NCBI GenBank assembly: GCA_002010065.2 | Contig: MTMD02000002.1 | Location: 372,001 to 436,000, forward strand | From: Candidatus Pyrohabitans jungbluthii | GTDB taxonomy: Archaea > Hydrothermarchaeota > Hydrothermarchaeia > Hydrothermarchaeales > BMS3B | Length of the DNA stretch: 64,000 bases | Direction of reading: 5' to 3' | Shown here: positions 25,531-34,640 of the stretch, in pieces | Position numbering within the stretch: the first letter of the stretch is position 1 | Layout of the letters: each line of letters begins with the position of its first letter | Made by a program: the position numbers and the translations under genes | Notes under the pieces: model-generated | Told to the model about the DNA's origin: nothing | The model's input: only the letters and a program-made list of their open reading frames with translations | Database searches by the model: none

Positions 25531-26910
25531 CTACTTCCCCATCAGATACTCATGAATCGCCTGCGCAGCACGCTTCCCGGCGCCCATGGCGGCGATTACA
25601 GTCGCCTGCCCGGTGGTTATATCTCCGCCAGCGAAGACCCCCTGCTTGGAGGTGCGCCCCCACTCATCTACAACGATAGTACCTCGCTTGGTGGTTTCAA
25701 TCTCCGGGTGCTTCATCGCTATTATTGGGTTGGGGCTCTGACCTATGGCTATGATTACCGTGTCCGCCTCAACCTCAAACTCAGACCCCTCCACCGGCAC
25801 AGGACTGCGGCGCCCGCTCGCATCTGGCTCGCCGAGCTCGCACCGCAAGCAACGCACCCTGCGAACCTCTCCGCGCTCATCGCCCACAAAGGCTACAGGC
25901 AGGGTGAGGAACATGAACTTAATACCCTCCTCGCGGGCGTGCTCCACCTCCTCCCTGCGGGCGGGCATCTCCTCCTCGCTCCTGCGGTAGATAATCGTAA
26001 CCTCTGCGCCCAGGCGGCGGGCGCAGCGTGCGGCGTCCATGGCTACGTTGCCCGCGCCTATAACAGCTACTTTCTCCCCCACTTTTATCGGGGTGTCGTA
26101 CTCTGGGAAGAGGTATGCCTTCATCAGGTTAACGCGGAAGAGGAACTCGTTGCCAGAGTATATGCCATTCAGATTCTCCCCGGGTATGCCAAGGAAGCGG
26201 GGCAAGCCGGCGCCCGTGCCCAAGAATACGGCGTCGTAGCCGAGCTCAAACAGCTCGTCTATGTCGTAGGTGGCGCCCACCAGCACGTTCGTCTCAATCT
26301 CAACGCCAAGGCTCTTAACGTACTCCACCTCCGCATCAAGCACCTCTCTGGGTAAGCGAAACTCGGGTATGCCATAGGCGAGCACACCTCCTGGCGAATG
26401 CAGCGCTTCAAAGATTGTAACGCTGTGCCCCCGCTCCGCCAGGTAGGCGGCGACAGTTAAGCCTGCGGGCCCTGAGCCCACGACAGCCACGCGCTTGCCG
26501 GTAGGCTCTGCTATTGCCGGCTTCCGCATTCCGCGGGAGCGCTCATAGTCTGCGGCGAAGCGTTCCAGCCTGCCTATCGCTAGGGGCTCAAAGCGCTTGC
26601 CCAGGGTGCACCTCGCCTCGCACTGCTTCTCCTGCGGGCACACTCTACCTGTGATTCCCGGCAGGTAGTTGCTCTCCCGTATAATCGCTATAGCCTTGTC
26701 GAAATCGCCATCGCGAATCGCGCGCACAAAAGAGGGGATGTCTATTCCAACGGGGCAGCCGCTCACGCAGGGTTTATCTTTGCACTGCAGACAGCGCTTT
26801 GCCTCCTGCACCGCTTCCTCCTCGGAGTAACCCAGAGCAACCTCAGCGAAGCTCTTCACCCTCTCCTCAGGGGCAAGTTCCCGCATAGGTACGCGCTTCT
26901 CCCGCTTCAT
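25531..26910 (-). CDS. nfnB: NfnB/SudA-type flavoprotein (glutamate synthase small-subunit family)
   Basis: 459 residues. N-terminal 4Fe-4S binding region: CLQCKDKPCVSGCPVGIDIP and CEARCTLGKRFEPLAIG. FAD site GSGPAGLTVAAYLAERGHSV, NAD(P) site GAGNVAMDAARCARRLGAEV, and a final GGDITTGQATVIAAM loop. With the adjacent alpha subunit it forms NADH-dependent ferredoxin:NADP oxidoreductase, which bifurcates electrons from NADPH to ferredoxin and NAD. Sulfide dehydrogenase is the older name for the archaeal form. ATGA overlap with nfnA. Calling it plain glutamate synthase small chain would be wrong, since no large subunit is present. Confidence 0.9.
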   Translation of the reverse strand: MKREKRVPMRELAPEERVKSFAEVALGYSEEEAVQEAKRCLQCKDKPCVSGCPVGIDIPSFVRAIRDGDFDKAIAIIRESNYLPGITGRVCPQEKQCEARCTLGKRFEPLAIGRLERFAADYERSRGMRKPAIAEPTGKRVAVVGSGPAGLTVAAYLAERGHSVTIFEALHSPGGVLAYGIPEFRLPREVLDAEVEYVKSLGVEIETNVLVGATYDIDELFELGYDAVFLGTGAGLPRFLGIPGENLNGIYSGNEFLFRVNLMKAYLFPEYDTPIKVGEKVAVIGAGNVAMDAARCARRLGAEVTIIYRRSEEEMPARREEVEHAREEGIKFMFLTLPVAFVGDERGEVRRVRCLRCELGEPDASGRRSPVPVEGSEFEVEADTVIIAIGQSPNPIIAMKHPEIETTKRGTIVVDEWGRTSKQGVFAGGDITTGQATVIAAMGAGKRAAQAIHEYLMGK

Positions 26911-27734
26911 GTGCCTTCCTCATACAGCTCGAATGCAAGCCTCTCCTCTTCCTTAAAGAACTCCTGTCTGCGCTGGAGTTCGTCGAAGTCAACCTCAGTG
27001 GCGTCGAACTCTGGACCATCGACGCATGCAAACTTGGTGCTGCCTGCGACGGTAACGCGGCAAGCCCCGCACATGCCGGTGCCGTCCAGCATTATAGCAC
27101 CAAGGCTGGCGGTAGCCTTAATCCCATGCTTCTTTGCAATCTTGCCCACGGTTTTCATCATCTTCGTGGGACCTATAGCCAAGATGTAGTCCACATGGTT
27201 GTGCTTAAGGTACTCACGCAGCGCTGCCACGGCGTAGCCGCGCATGCCCGCGCTGCCGTCGTCCGTCGCTATAATAACTTCATCGCAAAGCCTGCGCATG
27301 CGCTCCTCAAAGATTATATAATCCTTGCTCTTCGCCCCCATTATCACCGTAACCCTATTGCCAGCCTGCTTGAGCGCCCTCACTATGGAGTACAGCGCAC
27401 CCGCGGTGCCCTGTCGGCAGATAGCGACGACGTTACCGTAGCGGCGGATCTCGCTTGGCTTGCCGAGGGGGCCCAAAAGGTCGAGGATAGCGTCGCCCTC
27501 CTTGAGGCTGGCGAGCATCTTGCTCGTTTTGCCCACCTCGTGCACCACCATTGTTAGGGTGCCAGCTTCGCGATCGAAGTCTGAGATGGTCATGGGTATG
27601 CGCTCGCCCTTCTCGTGCACCCTGACAATGACGAACTGCCCTGGCTGAATCTTCTTCGCAATCTGAGGCGAGCGTATGACAAAAAGCTTGTAACCTGGAG
27701 CTAACTCTGCCTTATGAACAATTTCGTGACGCAT
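26907..27734 (-). CDS. nfnA: NfnA/SudB-type ferredoxin-NADP reductase subunit
   Basis: 275 residues. FAD-binding barrel first (about 1-95), then an NAD(P) domain. The C-terminal 2Fe-2S site DGTGMCGACRVTV with a further Cys in FACVDGPEFDA is characteristic of NfnA and of dihydroorotate dehydrogenase electron-transfer subunits; the tail ending in a Glu-rich helix suits NfnA. It lies directly before nfnB, so the pair makes the heterodimer. It supplies NADPH or reduced ferredoxin, consistent with the C1 pathway genes nearby. Confidence 0.9.
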   Translation of the reverse strand: MRHEIVHKAELAPGYKLFVIRSPQIAKKIQPGQFVIVRVHEKGERIPMTISDFDREAGTLTMVVHEVGKTSKMLASLKEGDAILDLLGPLGKPSEIRRYGNVVAICRQGTAGALYSIVRALKQAGNRVTVIMGAKSKDYIIFEERMRRLCDEVIIATDDGSAGMRGYAVAALREYLKHNHVDYILAIGPTKMMKTVGKIAKKHGIKATASLGAIMLDGTGMCGACRVTVAGSTKFACVDGPEFDATEVDFDELQRRQEFFKEEERLAFELYEEGT

Positions 27735-27797
27735 TCTCGCAACCTCAGAGCTAAAGCTAACGCTGAAGCAATGCCTAACGAGGTAAAATTAGTAGGA

Positions 27798-28049
27798 CTA
27801 CTCGCCGCGAAGCGCCTTAAGCTTTTCGCTGCCCACACACTTCTCGGCGTACTCACACCAGTTTATGCACAGGTTTTCACGGGTTTTCCTAACAATGGTG
27901 CCGCACTCCTCACACTCTGCCTCCACTTCGTCTGTCCATATCTCAACCTCGCTCTTGCAGTTGGGGCAGAGCACATACTCCGGCTTGGGGCGCTTTATCT
28001 CCGCACTTCCCGGGCAGCTTGCCTTTATTGCACTAATGTCTTCAGCCAT
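27798..28049 (-). CDS. Cysteine-rich zinc-ribbon protein
   Basis: 83 residues. Motifs in order: ASCPGSAEIKRPKPEY, CPNCKSEVEIWTDE, CEECG, then LCINWCEYAEKCVG. The two CxxC pairs make a zinc ribbon, and the end adds four Cys (CxxxC, C) that could hold a second metal. The pattern recurs in anaerobic archaea and bacteria, but I know no function. It lies 63 bases after nfnA's start region on the same strand, upstream of nfnA, so they may be one transcript. Confidence 0.75.
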   Translation of the reverse strand: MAEDISAIKASCPGSAEIKRPKPEYVLCPNCKSEVEIWTDEVEAECEECGTIVRKTRENLCINWCEYAEKCVGSEKLKALRGE

Positions 28050-28217
28050 GTCTCCTCGGGATTATTTTAAAAATTAACCTTAATTACATTATCGGCGAAA
28101 ATGTTCGATGGCGAAGAGGCAGGCGTTTCCCAGTGAAGTACAGGCTAAACGAAGTTGGGAGCAAGATGTTGAACTCATCAAAGAGATAGATGTAGTCTAC
28201 AACAACGGCTTCAAAGG

Positions 28218-28859
28218 TCAATGGAAAATATACCTCGCCTCAGCAATTTTTTCCACAAACTCAGTCTCGCTGACCTTTCCCTCAATGTTCAGCCTGTCGT
28301 TTATCACAACCTTGGGCACAGAGGTGACCTGGTACTTGACCACAAGCTTCGGAAATTCCAGCGTATCCACAACGTCCACACGGAAGTTTTCATTAAGCAG
28401 GGCGAAGCGGTTTGCTGTGCTTACAACTCCGGGACAATAAGGGCAGGTAGGCGTAGTAAAGATGCGAAGGTGAAAGGGCGAGGTTATCTTTGAGATTCTG
28501 CGCTTTGATTCTTCCTTTAGCTTGGGCGTCCTAAGAGAAGCTTCCACAAGGGTGTCAATGAAGGGCACAACCTCCTGCCCGGAGGGCGTGCCGTAGTAAA
28601 CTATCTTGTAACCATGAATCAGAAGCGCTGGCATGTATGCGATGCGGTGCCTCTTTGCTTCTTTGCTCTCAGGCGTCAAACCCTTAGTAACCTTAATTTT
28701 TGGAGAAAACCCCTGAAGCTCTGCGATAAACTCTTCCATCTCACGGCAGTAGAGGCAGGAAGAGGCGTGGGTAAAAAGCATGAGATGAACCTCCTCCCCA
28801 AGCTCTTTTAGGGCCTTCTCTGCATAGCTTCTCACATGTTCCTCGAACTTATATACCAT
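28218..28859 (-). CDS. Protein disulfide oxidoreductase, two thioredoxin folds
   Basis: 213 residues with two thioredoxin-like units. The first has CLYC in place of CxxC with a cis-Pro stretch IAYMPALLI. The second has CPYC and TSVPKVVIND. This is the glutaredoxin-like PDO of archaea and hyperthermophiles, which makes and reduces disulfides in the cytoplasm or transfers electrons from a thioredoxin reductase. The first active site is CLYC rather than the more usual CEYC/CQYC. Its gene is followed by nothing on the same strand for about 170 bases. Confidence 0.9.
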   Translation of the reverse strand: MVYKFEEHVRSYAEKALKELGEEVHLMLFTHASSCLYCREMEEFIAELQGFSPKIKVTKGLTPESKEAKRHRIAYMPALLIHGYKIVYYGTPSGQEVVPFIDTLVEASLRTPKLKEESKRRISKITSPFHLRIFTTPTCPYCPGVVSTANRFALLNENFRVDVVDTLEFPKLVVKYQVTSVPKVVINDRLNIEGKVSETEFVEKIAEARYIFH

Positions 28860-28871
28860 AACTACCTCCTT

Positions 28872-29000
28872 CTACCTCCTCCCCACCCTGCAAGAGGTAC
28901 ACACACCAGCGACGTAGTGGTGCTCGCAAACTAAGCGACCACACAGCGAACAGGTGAAGCGAGCGGGTTTTCCACAAATGTGACACAAGCCAGCCAGCAT
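28872..29000 (-). CDS. 42-residue zinc-finger protein
   Basis: Small gene with eight Cys/His ligands: CHICGKPARF, TCSLCGRLVCEHH and VCTSC, like a HIT or B-box type zinc finger. GGAGG lies eight bases upstream of the ATG, inside the 3' end of the preceding micro-ORF, so translation may be coupled. Function unknown. Confidence 0.7.
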   Translation of the reverse strand: MLAGLCHICGKPARFTCSLCGRLVCEHHYVAGVCTSCRVGRR

Positions 29001-29001
29001 T

Positions 29002-29064
29002 CTAACCCTCCAAGTGCTCTCCCAGCACCTCTATTGCGGCGCGATACTCCTCGTAACTCTCCAT
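29002..29064 (-). CDS. 20-residue micro-ORF before the zinc-finger gene
   Basis: ATG to TAG, encoding MESYEEYRAAIEVLGEHLEG. Its end carries the ribosome binding site of the zinc-finger gene, which starts two bases after the stop. It may be a leader peptide or a coupled mini-protein. Too short for family assignment. Confidence 0.35.
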   Translation of the reverse strand: MESYEEYRAAIEVLGEHLEG

Positions 29065-29094
29065 GCTTATTGTTCTACCTACGAGAATAAAATA

Positions 29095-30309
29095 TTAACC
29101 CGCGTTATACACCAGACCGAGAACGCGATCGAGGTCGAGGAGAGCATGCCTCACCTCCTTTATTTCATCCTCGCTCAGCCTTGCCTCCCTCATTTCCGTG
29201 ATGAACTCCCAGTAGGCGGAGAGCGCTGTCTCCACATCCAAGTCGTCGTTCATCGCCTGAATAAACCTGCTCCGCATGCGCTGCACCGCGGCGCGTATCT
29301 CGCCCCTAACGCCTCCGCTGCGCTCAGGTGGCATGCTAAGGAGTTCATCAAGCGCTTTAAGCTTTGCCCTCGCCATGTCCAGCTTCTCAAAGGTGAAGTC
29401 AAGATGCCTACGGTAGTGCTCCTGGAGGAGCACCAGGCGAACCTCGCGAGGCGAGTAACCTTTTTTGATAATCTCGCCCAGGGTGTGGTAGTTTCTCAAC
29501 GTCTTTGACATCTTACGCCCATGCCACAGCAGGTGTTTTATGTGCACAAAGAACCTGACATAGGGTTCTCCTGCGATAGCCTCGCACAGCGCAAGGCTGT
29601 TCTCATGGTGGGGGAAGATTAAGTCTTCGCCTCCAGAGGCTATGTCCACGCGCTCACCTAAATAGCGCAGGCTGAGAGCGGCGCATTCCACGTGCCAGCC
29701 AGGGCGCCCCTTACCAAGGTTGCTCTCCCAGCAGACGTCTTCACCGCGCCTGCACGCAACCCACAGAGCGAAGTGCTTAGCCTCGTCGTAATCCTCGCGC
29801 ACCGTTTTTGCTCTCAGGCGATGCTTTGGGGTTTTGCCTGAGAGCCTTCCATAATTCGCCGCCTTAAGCACATTGAAAAACACGTCGTTACTCTCAGCTA
29901 TGAAGGCGTAACCCTTTTCCAGAAGCCTCTCTGCGAGCGTTGCCATTTCAGAGATGTGCTCGCTTGCAAATGGGTAATACTCCGCCCTTTCAATATTCAG
30001 AAGCTCAATATCACGGAAGAATGCGCGGGCGTACTTGCTGGTAATATCCTTCAAGCCTACGCGCTTGCGCTTCGCTCTCTCTATGGTTTTCTCATCCACA
30101 TCGGTGATGTTCATCACATGCACCACGCGGTAGCCAAGGTAGCAAAGCCACCGGCGCAGCAAATCCTGCGCCACAAAGGTGCGGAAGTTACCCACGTGGG
30201 CGTAGTCGTGCACCGTGGGTCCGCAGGTGTACATCCGCACCTCCCCCTCGCGGAAGGTGGTGAAAACTTCCTTTCGTTTAGTTAGAGTGTTGTAGAGCTT
30301 GAACGCCAT
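29095..30309 (-). CDS. cysS: Cysteinyl-tRNA synthetase
   Basis: 404 residues from the ATG at 30309 (KLYNTLTKRKEVF start). Class I signatures: CGPTVHDYAHVGNFRTF with HVGN as HIGH, zinc ligands Cys in the same segment and in WHVECAALS and HHENSLA, and KMSKT in place of KMSKS. It charges tRNA-Cys. It is shorter than typical CysS (about 460) and lacks a long C-terminal anticodon domain. The upstream frame to 30399 overlaps the divergent metV gene and is unlikely to be coding. Confidence 0.95.
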   Translation of the reverse strand: MAFKLYNTLTKRKEVFTTFREGEVRMYTCGPTVHDYAHVGNFRTFVAQDLLRRWLCYLGYRVVHVMNITDVDEKTIERAKRKRVGLKDITSKYARAFFRDIELLNIERAEYYPFASEHISEMATLAERLLEKGYAFIAESNDVFFNVLKAANYGRLSGKTPKHRLRAKTVREDYDEAKHFALWVACRRGEDVCWESNLGKGRPGWHVECAALSLRYLGERVDIASGGEDLIFPHHENSLALCEAIAGEPYVRFFVHIKHLLWHGRKMSKTLRNYHTLGEIIKKGYSPREVRLVLLQEHYRRHLDFTFEKLDMARAKLKALDELLSMPPERSGGVRGEIRAAVQRMRSRFIQAMNDDLDVETALSAYWEFITEMREARLSEDEIKEVRHALLDLDRVLGLVYNAG

Positions 30310-30388
30310 CCTTATAACCCAGCGATTTACCGTCGTAATCAGAAAGTTTATTAATCGCAAGCTTCCTTTTAACCCCTGAGGGAAGCGC

Positions 30389-31099
30389 ATGATTATCACA
30401 AGGCAGAAACCCCTGGAGGAGATAAAGGAGACGCTCTCCCGCTATAAGGGCGTAGCCCTGATAGGCTGCGGGGGCTGCGTCGCTTTCTACCAGACAGGCG
30501 GGACAAAGCAGACCAAGGAGATGGCAGCCAAGCTGAGAGAGGCAGGGGTAAACGTGGTCGCCCTCGGCGTCAGCAACAGGCAGTGCTACCTCTGCGAGGA
30601 AAAGGAAGTCGCCGATCTGAGCGATGCGGAGAGGATAAGAAAAGTTGCCCGAGAGCTTGAGGGCTTCTCCAAGCTTGAAGAGGCGGAGGCGGTGCTCAGC
30701 CTAGCCTGCGGCGTTGGGGTGCAGAACCTGGCGAATATCCTTGACATGCCGGTGCTTCCGGCGCAGAATACCCTGTTTATGGGACGTAGACGCGTGGAGG
30801 GTGACTTTGACCTGGAGCAGTGCATAGGCTGCGGCAACTGCATCCTCGCATTCACCGGCGGAATCTGCCCTGTGACGCGCTGCGCCAAGTCGCTGATGAA
30901 CGGCCCCTGCGGCGGTGTGTTCAACGGCATGTGTGAGGTGAGCAAGAGCAGAGTGAGCGAGCATCCAGTACCCTGTGCGTGGATAGAGATTTACAACAAG
31001 CTTAAAAAGCAGGGTCGCGTTGATGAGATGCGGAAGATACGCCCGCCTAAGGACTTCACCAAGGCGGCGCACATGCGCAAGGTTGCGTGGGGGTTATAG
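30389..31099 (+). CDS. metV: MetV, partner of methylenetetrahydrofolate reductase
   Basis: 236 residues. N-terminal CxGC-type segment (LIGCGGCVAFYQTGG) and CYLC, then the diagnostic C-terminal cysteine cluster CIGCGNCILAFTGGICPVTR followed by CAKSLMNGPCGG. This is the zinc/iron-sulfur subunit found with MetF in acetogens, needed for a stable reductase. Three bases before metF, so co-transcribed. A TATA-like TTTATTAA lies about 35 nt upstream of the ATG, shared by the divergent cysS promoter region. Confidence 0.93.
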   Translation: MIITRQKPLEEIKETLSRYKGVALIGCGGCVAFYQTGGTKQTKEMAAKLREAGVNVVALGVSNRQCYLCEEKEVADLSDAERIRKVARELEGFSKLEEAEAVLSLACGVGVQNLANILDMPVLPAQNTLFMGRRRVEGDFDLEQCIGCGNCILAFTGGICPVTRCAKSLMNGPCGGVFNGMCEVSKSRVSEHPVPCAWIEIYNKLKKQGRVDEMRKIRPPKDFTKAAHMRKVAWGL

Positions 31100-31102
31100 G
31101 CT

Positions 31103-31993
31103 ATGGGAGAGGTGTACAGTAACTTTATGCGCAGCCTGCTGAGCAGTGAGTTTACCATAAGCGGGGAGATAGATCCGCCCAAGGATGCGAACCGCGCTGC
31201 CGTAGAAGAGCAGGTGAAGCACCTGAAGGACCATGTGGTCGCGGCTAACGTCACAGACAACCCCATCGGAGACGTGATAATGAACACCCTTGCACCCTGC
31301 GTGATAATGCAGGAGCTTGGGTTAGAGGCAATTTACCAGGCTACGTGCAGAGATCGCAACAGGATAGCGCTTCAGAGCGACATAATAGGTGCGGCTGCGC
31401 TGGGGATAAAGAATGTGCTCGCTCTCACAGGAGACCATACAAAGATGGGTAACCATCCCCAGGCGAAGCCGGTGTTTGACCTCGATTCTGTGCTGCTCAC
31501 CCAGACACTGCGCAGGCTTCGCGAAGGAGAAAACATGGCTGGCGAGAAGCTGGAGCACCCGCCCAAGGTGCACATAGGTGTGGGGCTAAGCCCTGGCGTT
31601 GAACCCCTGGAGCCTGAGATTATCAAGCTTGAGAAGAAGATCGAAGCAGGCGCAGAATTTGTGCAGACCCAGTGCATATACGATGAGAAGGTGCTGGAGC
31701 GCCTTAAAGAGGCGACGGCGCATCTCGACATTCCCATCCTCCCCGGCATAGCGCCCCTGCGAAGCGTGGGCATGGCAAAGTTCATGCAGGCAAACGTGCC
31801 AGGGATAAGCATCCCCGAGGAGATGCTGGCTAAGCTCGAGAAGAGCAAGGACCTTACAGAGACCGCCATAGATATAGCCGCCGAACTCATTGCCGCGGTT
31901 AAGGACTACGGCTTCCCCGGTGTGCACATAATGCCAGTAGGAATGGACCGCTATGTGGGGGAGATGATCGCTCGCAGCGGGGTGCGCAGGTAA
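31103..31993 (+). CDS. metF: Methylenetetrahydrofolate reductase
   Basis: 296 residues forming the MTHFR TIM barrel: SGEIDPPKDANR, LTGDHTKMGNHPQ, GAEFVQTQCIYD and LPGIAPLRS. It reduces methylene- to methyl-tetrahydrofolate (or a related pterin) in the methyl branch of the Wood-Ljungdahl pathway. The MetV partner and the nearby Nfn genes suggest the acetogen-type complex rather than stand-alone biosynthetic MTHFR. In most methanogens Mer, an unrelated F420 enzyme, does this step. Confidence 0.93.
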   Translation: MGEVYSNFMRSLLSSEFTISGEIDPPKDANRAAVEEQVKHLKDHVVAANVTDNPIGDVIMNTLAPCVIMQELGLEAIYQATCRDRNRIALQSDIIGAAALGIKNVLALTGDHTKMGNHPQAKPVFDLDSVLLTQTLRRLREGENMAGEKLEHPPKVHIGVGLSPGVEPLEPEIIKLEKKIEAGAEFVQTQCIYDEKVLERLKEATAHLDIPILPGIAPLRSVGMAKFMQANVPGISIPEEMLAKLEKSKDLTETAIDIAAELIAAVKDYGFPGVHIMPVGMDRYVGEMIARSGVRR

Positions 31994-32108
31994 GCACCCC
32001 TTTAATTTATTATGACCTCAGCTTGCCTGCGCACGCAAAGGGCAAGGATGTTTATATTAAGGAGAGGAAGATATAACCCTGCCTTCGTTACCTTTTCTTC
32101 CTCGCCCT

Positions 32109-33251
32109 GTGCAGGAGAAGGGAAAGAGCGAGGCTGAGGTTAGGCGCCTTCTCAGGGAGGCGAGGAGGAGAGACTTAACTTACGCTAGCGGGCGCATTTT
32201 AAGCTCAATGTGTACCTCGCCTCTGCCCATCGCTTCCCGGGCTTTCTGCGAGTTTTTGGAGACCAACCTGGGCGATCCTGGCTTGTTCCAGGGTACCAAG
32301 CAGCTCGAGGAGCGCGCTGTTAAAGCGATAGGCTCGCTGCTGGGCAACCCTGAAGCTAAAGGCTTCATAGTGAGCGGGGGCACAGAGGCAAATATAACGG
32401 CACTTTTCGCTGCCCGCGAAGTAGCGAAAGTAGCCAGGCCAGAGGTGGTGCTCCCTTCCACAGCCCACTTCTCCTTCGAGAAGGCAGCGCGAATGCTGGG
32501 CTTGAGGCTGATAAAGGCTGAGGTAGGCGAGGACAACACCGTCGTGGTTGGCGATGTGGAGCGAAAGATAACCCCCAACACTGTCGCCATCGTAGGAATC
32601 GCAGGCAACACGGAGTACGGCGCTGTCGACGACATCGCGGCGCTTTCGGAGATTGCGCTTGAGCACGGGCTTTACCTGCACGTTGACGCCGCCTTCGGGG
32701 GCTTTGTCCTGCCCTTCCTTAAAGAACTGGGCTACCCTGCGCGGGATTTCGACTTTTCTCTCCGCGGGGTGTGCTCAATCACAGTGGACCCCCACAAGAT
32801 GGGCTTAGCCCCTGTACCAAGTGGAAGTGTGCTCTTCCGTGAGGCGAGCTACCTGGAGCTTCTGCAGGTGGAATCGCCCTACCTCACGCAGCCCAGGCAG
32901 TGCACCATTCTGGGTACAAGAAGCGGGGCAAGCGCCGCCGCAGTGTTTGCTGCTCTCACCTATCTCGGCAGGGAAGGGTATCGCAAAGTGGTTAAGGAGT
33001 GCATGGAGGTTACGCAGCTTCTGCGCCAGGGGCTAGAAGAGCTGGGGATGCGCGTACCTGAGCCCTGGATGAATATCTTGGTTTTCGACCATCCGCGAAG
33101 GGAGGAGATCGCCCAAGAATTGCGCAAGCGCGGCTGGGCGATATCGCGAACGCGTCGCGGAGAGATTCGCCTTGTGGTAATGCCCCACGTTAAGAGAGAG
33201 CATGCGGAGCAGTTTCTGCGCGATGTGGGGGAGGTTGTGAAGAAGCTATAG
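32109..33251 (+). CDS. mfnA: MfnA-type PLP decarboxylase
   Basis: 380 residues from a GTG start. Group II PLP decarboxylase: FIVSGGTEANITALFAAR, HVDAAFGGFVLPF and the PLP Lys in TVDPHKMGLAPVPSG. Archaeal members decarboxylate tyrosine for methanofuran, aspartate to beta-alanine for coenzyme A, or both; the substrate cannot be told. A TATA-like GTTTATATTA (32050-32059) lies upstream. No good ribosome binding site was seen at the GTG and no ATG alternative exists within 80 bases. Confidence 0.9.
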   Translation: MQEKGKSEAEVRRLLREARRRDLTYASGRILSSMCTSPLPIASRAFCEFLETNLGDPGLFQGTKQLEERAVKAIGSLLGNPEAKGFIVSGGTEANITALFAAREVAKVARPEVVLPSTAHFSFEKAARMLGLRLIKAEVGEDNTVVVGDVERKITPNTVAIVGIAGNTEYGAVDDIAALSEIALEHGLYLHVDAAFGGFVLPFLKELGYPARDFDFSLRGVCSITVDPHKMGLAPVPSGSVLFREASYLELLQVESPYLTQPRQCTILGTRSGASAAAVFAALTYLGREGYRKVVKECMEVTQLLRQGLEELGMRVPEPWMNILVFDHPRREEIAQELRKRGWAISRTRRGEIRLVVMPHVKREHAEQFLRDVGEVVKKL

Positions 33252-33252
33252 A

Positions 33253-34509
33253 CTACTCGTATATCCCCCGCAGCTCCCTCACTCTAGCCACACGCTCCAC
33301 AGCCAAGAGATAGGCCGCAAGGCGAAGGCTTACGCTCTCTTGCTCTGCCCGCTCCACCACCTCTATAAAGCTTCTGCTCATAACCCTTTCCAGCTCTGCA
33401 TTGAAGCGTTCCTCATCCCAGTAAAAGCCGTTCCTGTTCTGTACCCATTCAAAGTAGCTTCCCGTAACACCGCCAGCGTTGGCTAAAATGTCAGGAACCA
33501 CCAGAATGCTGCGCTCCTCCAGAATCCTGTCCGCTTCTGGCGTAACAGGGCCGTTCGCCCCTTCAACCACCATCTTCGCATTGACATTATCAGCGTTCGC
33601 GCTGGTTATCACCCTCTCAAGGGCAGCGGGCACAAGGATGTCCACCTCCAGCGAGAGAAGCTCCTCATTTGTTATCTCCTTGGCCCCGGGAAATCCCAGC
33701 ACGCTCCCATGCCTGCGCTTGTGCTCCAGCACAGCCTCCGGATCAAGACCGCTCTCCGAAAAAATCCCGCCCTTTGAGTCGCTCACAGCAAGTATGCGAT
33801 ACCCCATCTCGTGCAGGAACTTCGCAGCGTGGTAGCCCACATTACCAAAGCCCTGCACAGCAACGCATTTGCAGCTAAGGTTGAACCTCTCCGCCGCCTC
33901 TTTGGCCACTATCGCCACACCACGCCCTGTAGCCGCCTCCCTCCCAGGCGCGCCGCCTATCTCAACCGGCTTACCCGTAACTACGGCTGGCGTAGGATAG
34001 CCGAGATGTGCAGAGTAGGTGTCCATTATCCACGCCATCACCTGCGCATTGGTGTAAACGTCCGGCGCAGGTATGTCGCGTTCAGGCCCAATAAAGTCCA
34101 TTATTCGCGAGGTGTACGCTCTGGTTAAACGCTCGAGCTCCGCCTGGGAAAGCTCCTTCGGATTGCATACCACGCCACCCTTGGCTCCGCCAAAGGGGAT
34201 ATTCACCACCGCACACTTCCAGGTCATCCACATCGCCAGAGCCTTGACCTCGCCGAGAGTAAGCTCCGGATGGTAGCGGATGCCCCCCTTAAACGGCCCC
34301 CTTGCGTTGTTGTGCTGCACCCGGTAGCCGGTAAAGACACGAATCTCACCGCTGTCTAGGCGCACTGGAACAGATACTTGCACCACGCGCTGCGGCTGCT
34401 TAAGGACCTCGCATATCCCCCTCTCCAGCTGAAGCATGCGACAAGCTTCGGTAAGCTGCCTCACCGCCATTTCGTAGGAGTTGTTACCGCCCATCCTCCT
34501 CTTCCTCAA
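33253..34509 (-). CDS. gdhA: Glutamate dehydrogenase
   Basis: 418 residues. Catalytic Lys region: FKGGIRYHPELTLGEVKALA and the GGAKGGVVCNP motif; NAD(P) site VQGFGNVGYHAAKFL; adjoining GANGPVTPEAD. It converts glutamate and 2-oxoglutarate with ammonia. Hexameric archaeal type by length. Converges with mfnA with one base between the stops. Cofactor preference is not evident. Confidence 0.97.
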   Translation of the reverse strand: MRKRRMGGNNSYEMAVRQLTEACRMLQLERGICEVLKQPQRVVQVSVPVRLDSGEIRVFTGYRVQHNNARGPFKGGIRYHPELTLGEVKALAMWMTWKCAVVNIPFGGAKGGVVCNPKELSQAELERLTRAYTSRIMDFIGPERDIPAPDVYTNAQVMAWIMDTYSAHLGYPTPAVVTGKPVEIGGAPGREAATGRGVAIVAKEAAERFNLSCKCVAVQGFGNVGYHAAKFLHEMGYRILAVSDSKGGIFSESGLDPEAVLEHKRRHGSVLGFPGAKEITNEELLSLEVDILVPAALERVITSANADNVNAKMVVEGANGPVTPEADRILEERSILVVPDILANAGGVTGSYFEWVQNRNGFYWDEERFNAELERVMSRSFIEVVERAEQESVSLRLAAYLLAVERVARVRELRGIYE

Positions 34510-34640
34510 GATTCCACAGTATTTCCTATTTATACCAAGTATCTATGGTCGCAGGAGGTAATAGGAACCCGCTGGTGGTTCCTATACACAGCAAAGTTTT
34601 TATCTTTTGTGGTTTAATAATCCAAGCGAGGAGGGAAGAG

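Noticed and set aside
28108-28220. Possible truncated gene start (MAKRQAFPSEVQ)
   Set aside because: Runs straight into DNA antisense to the disulfide oxidoreductase gene; no ribosome binding site and no family match. Too weak to list as a transposase remnant.
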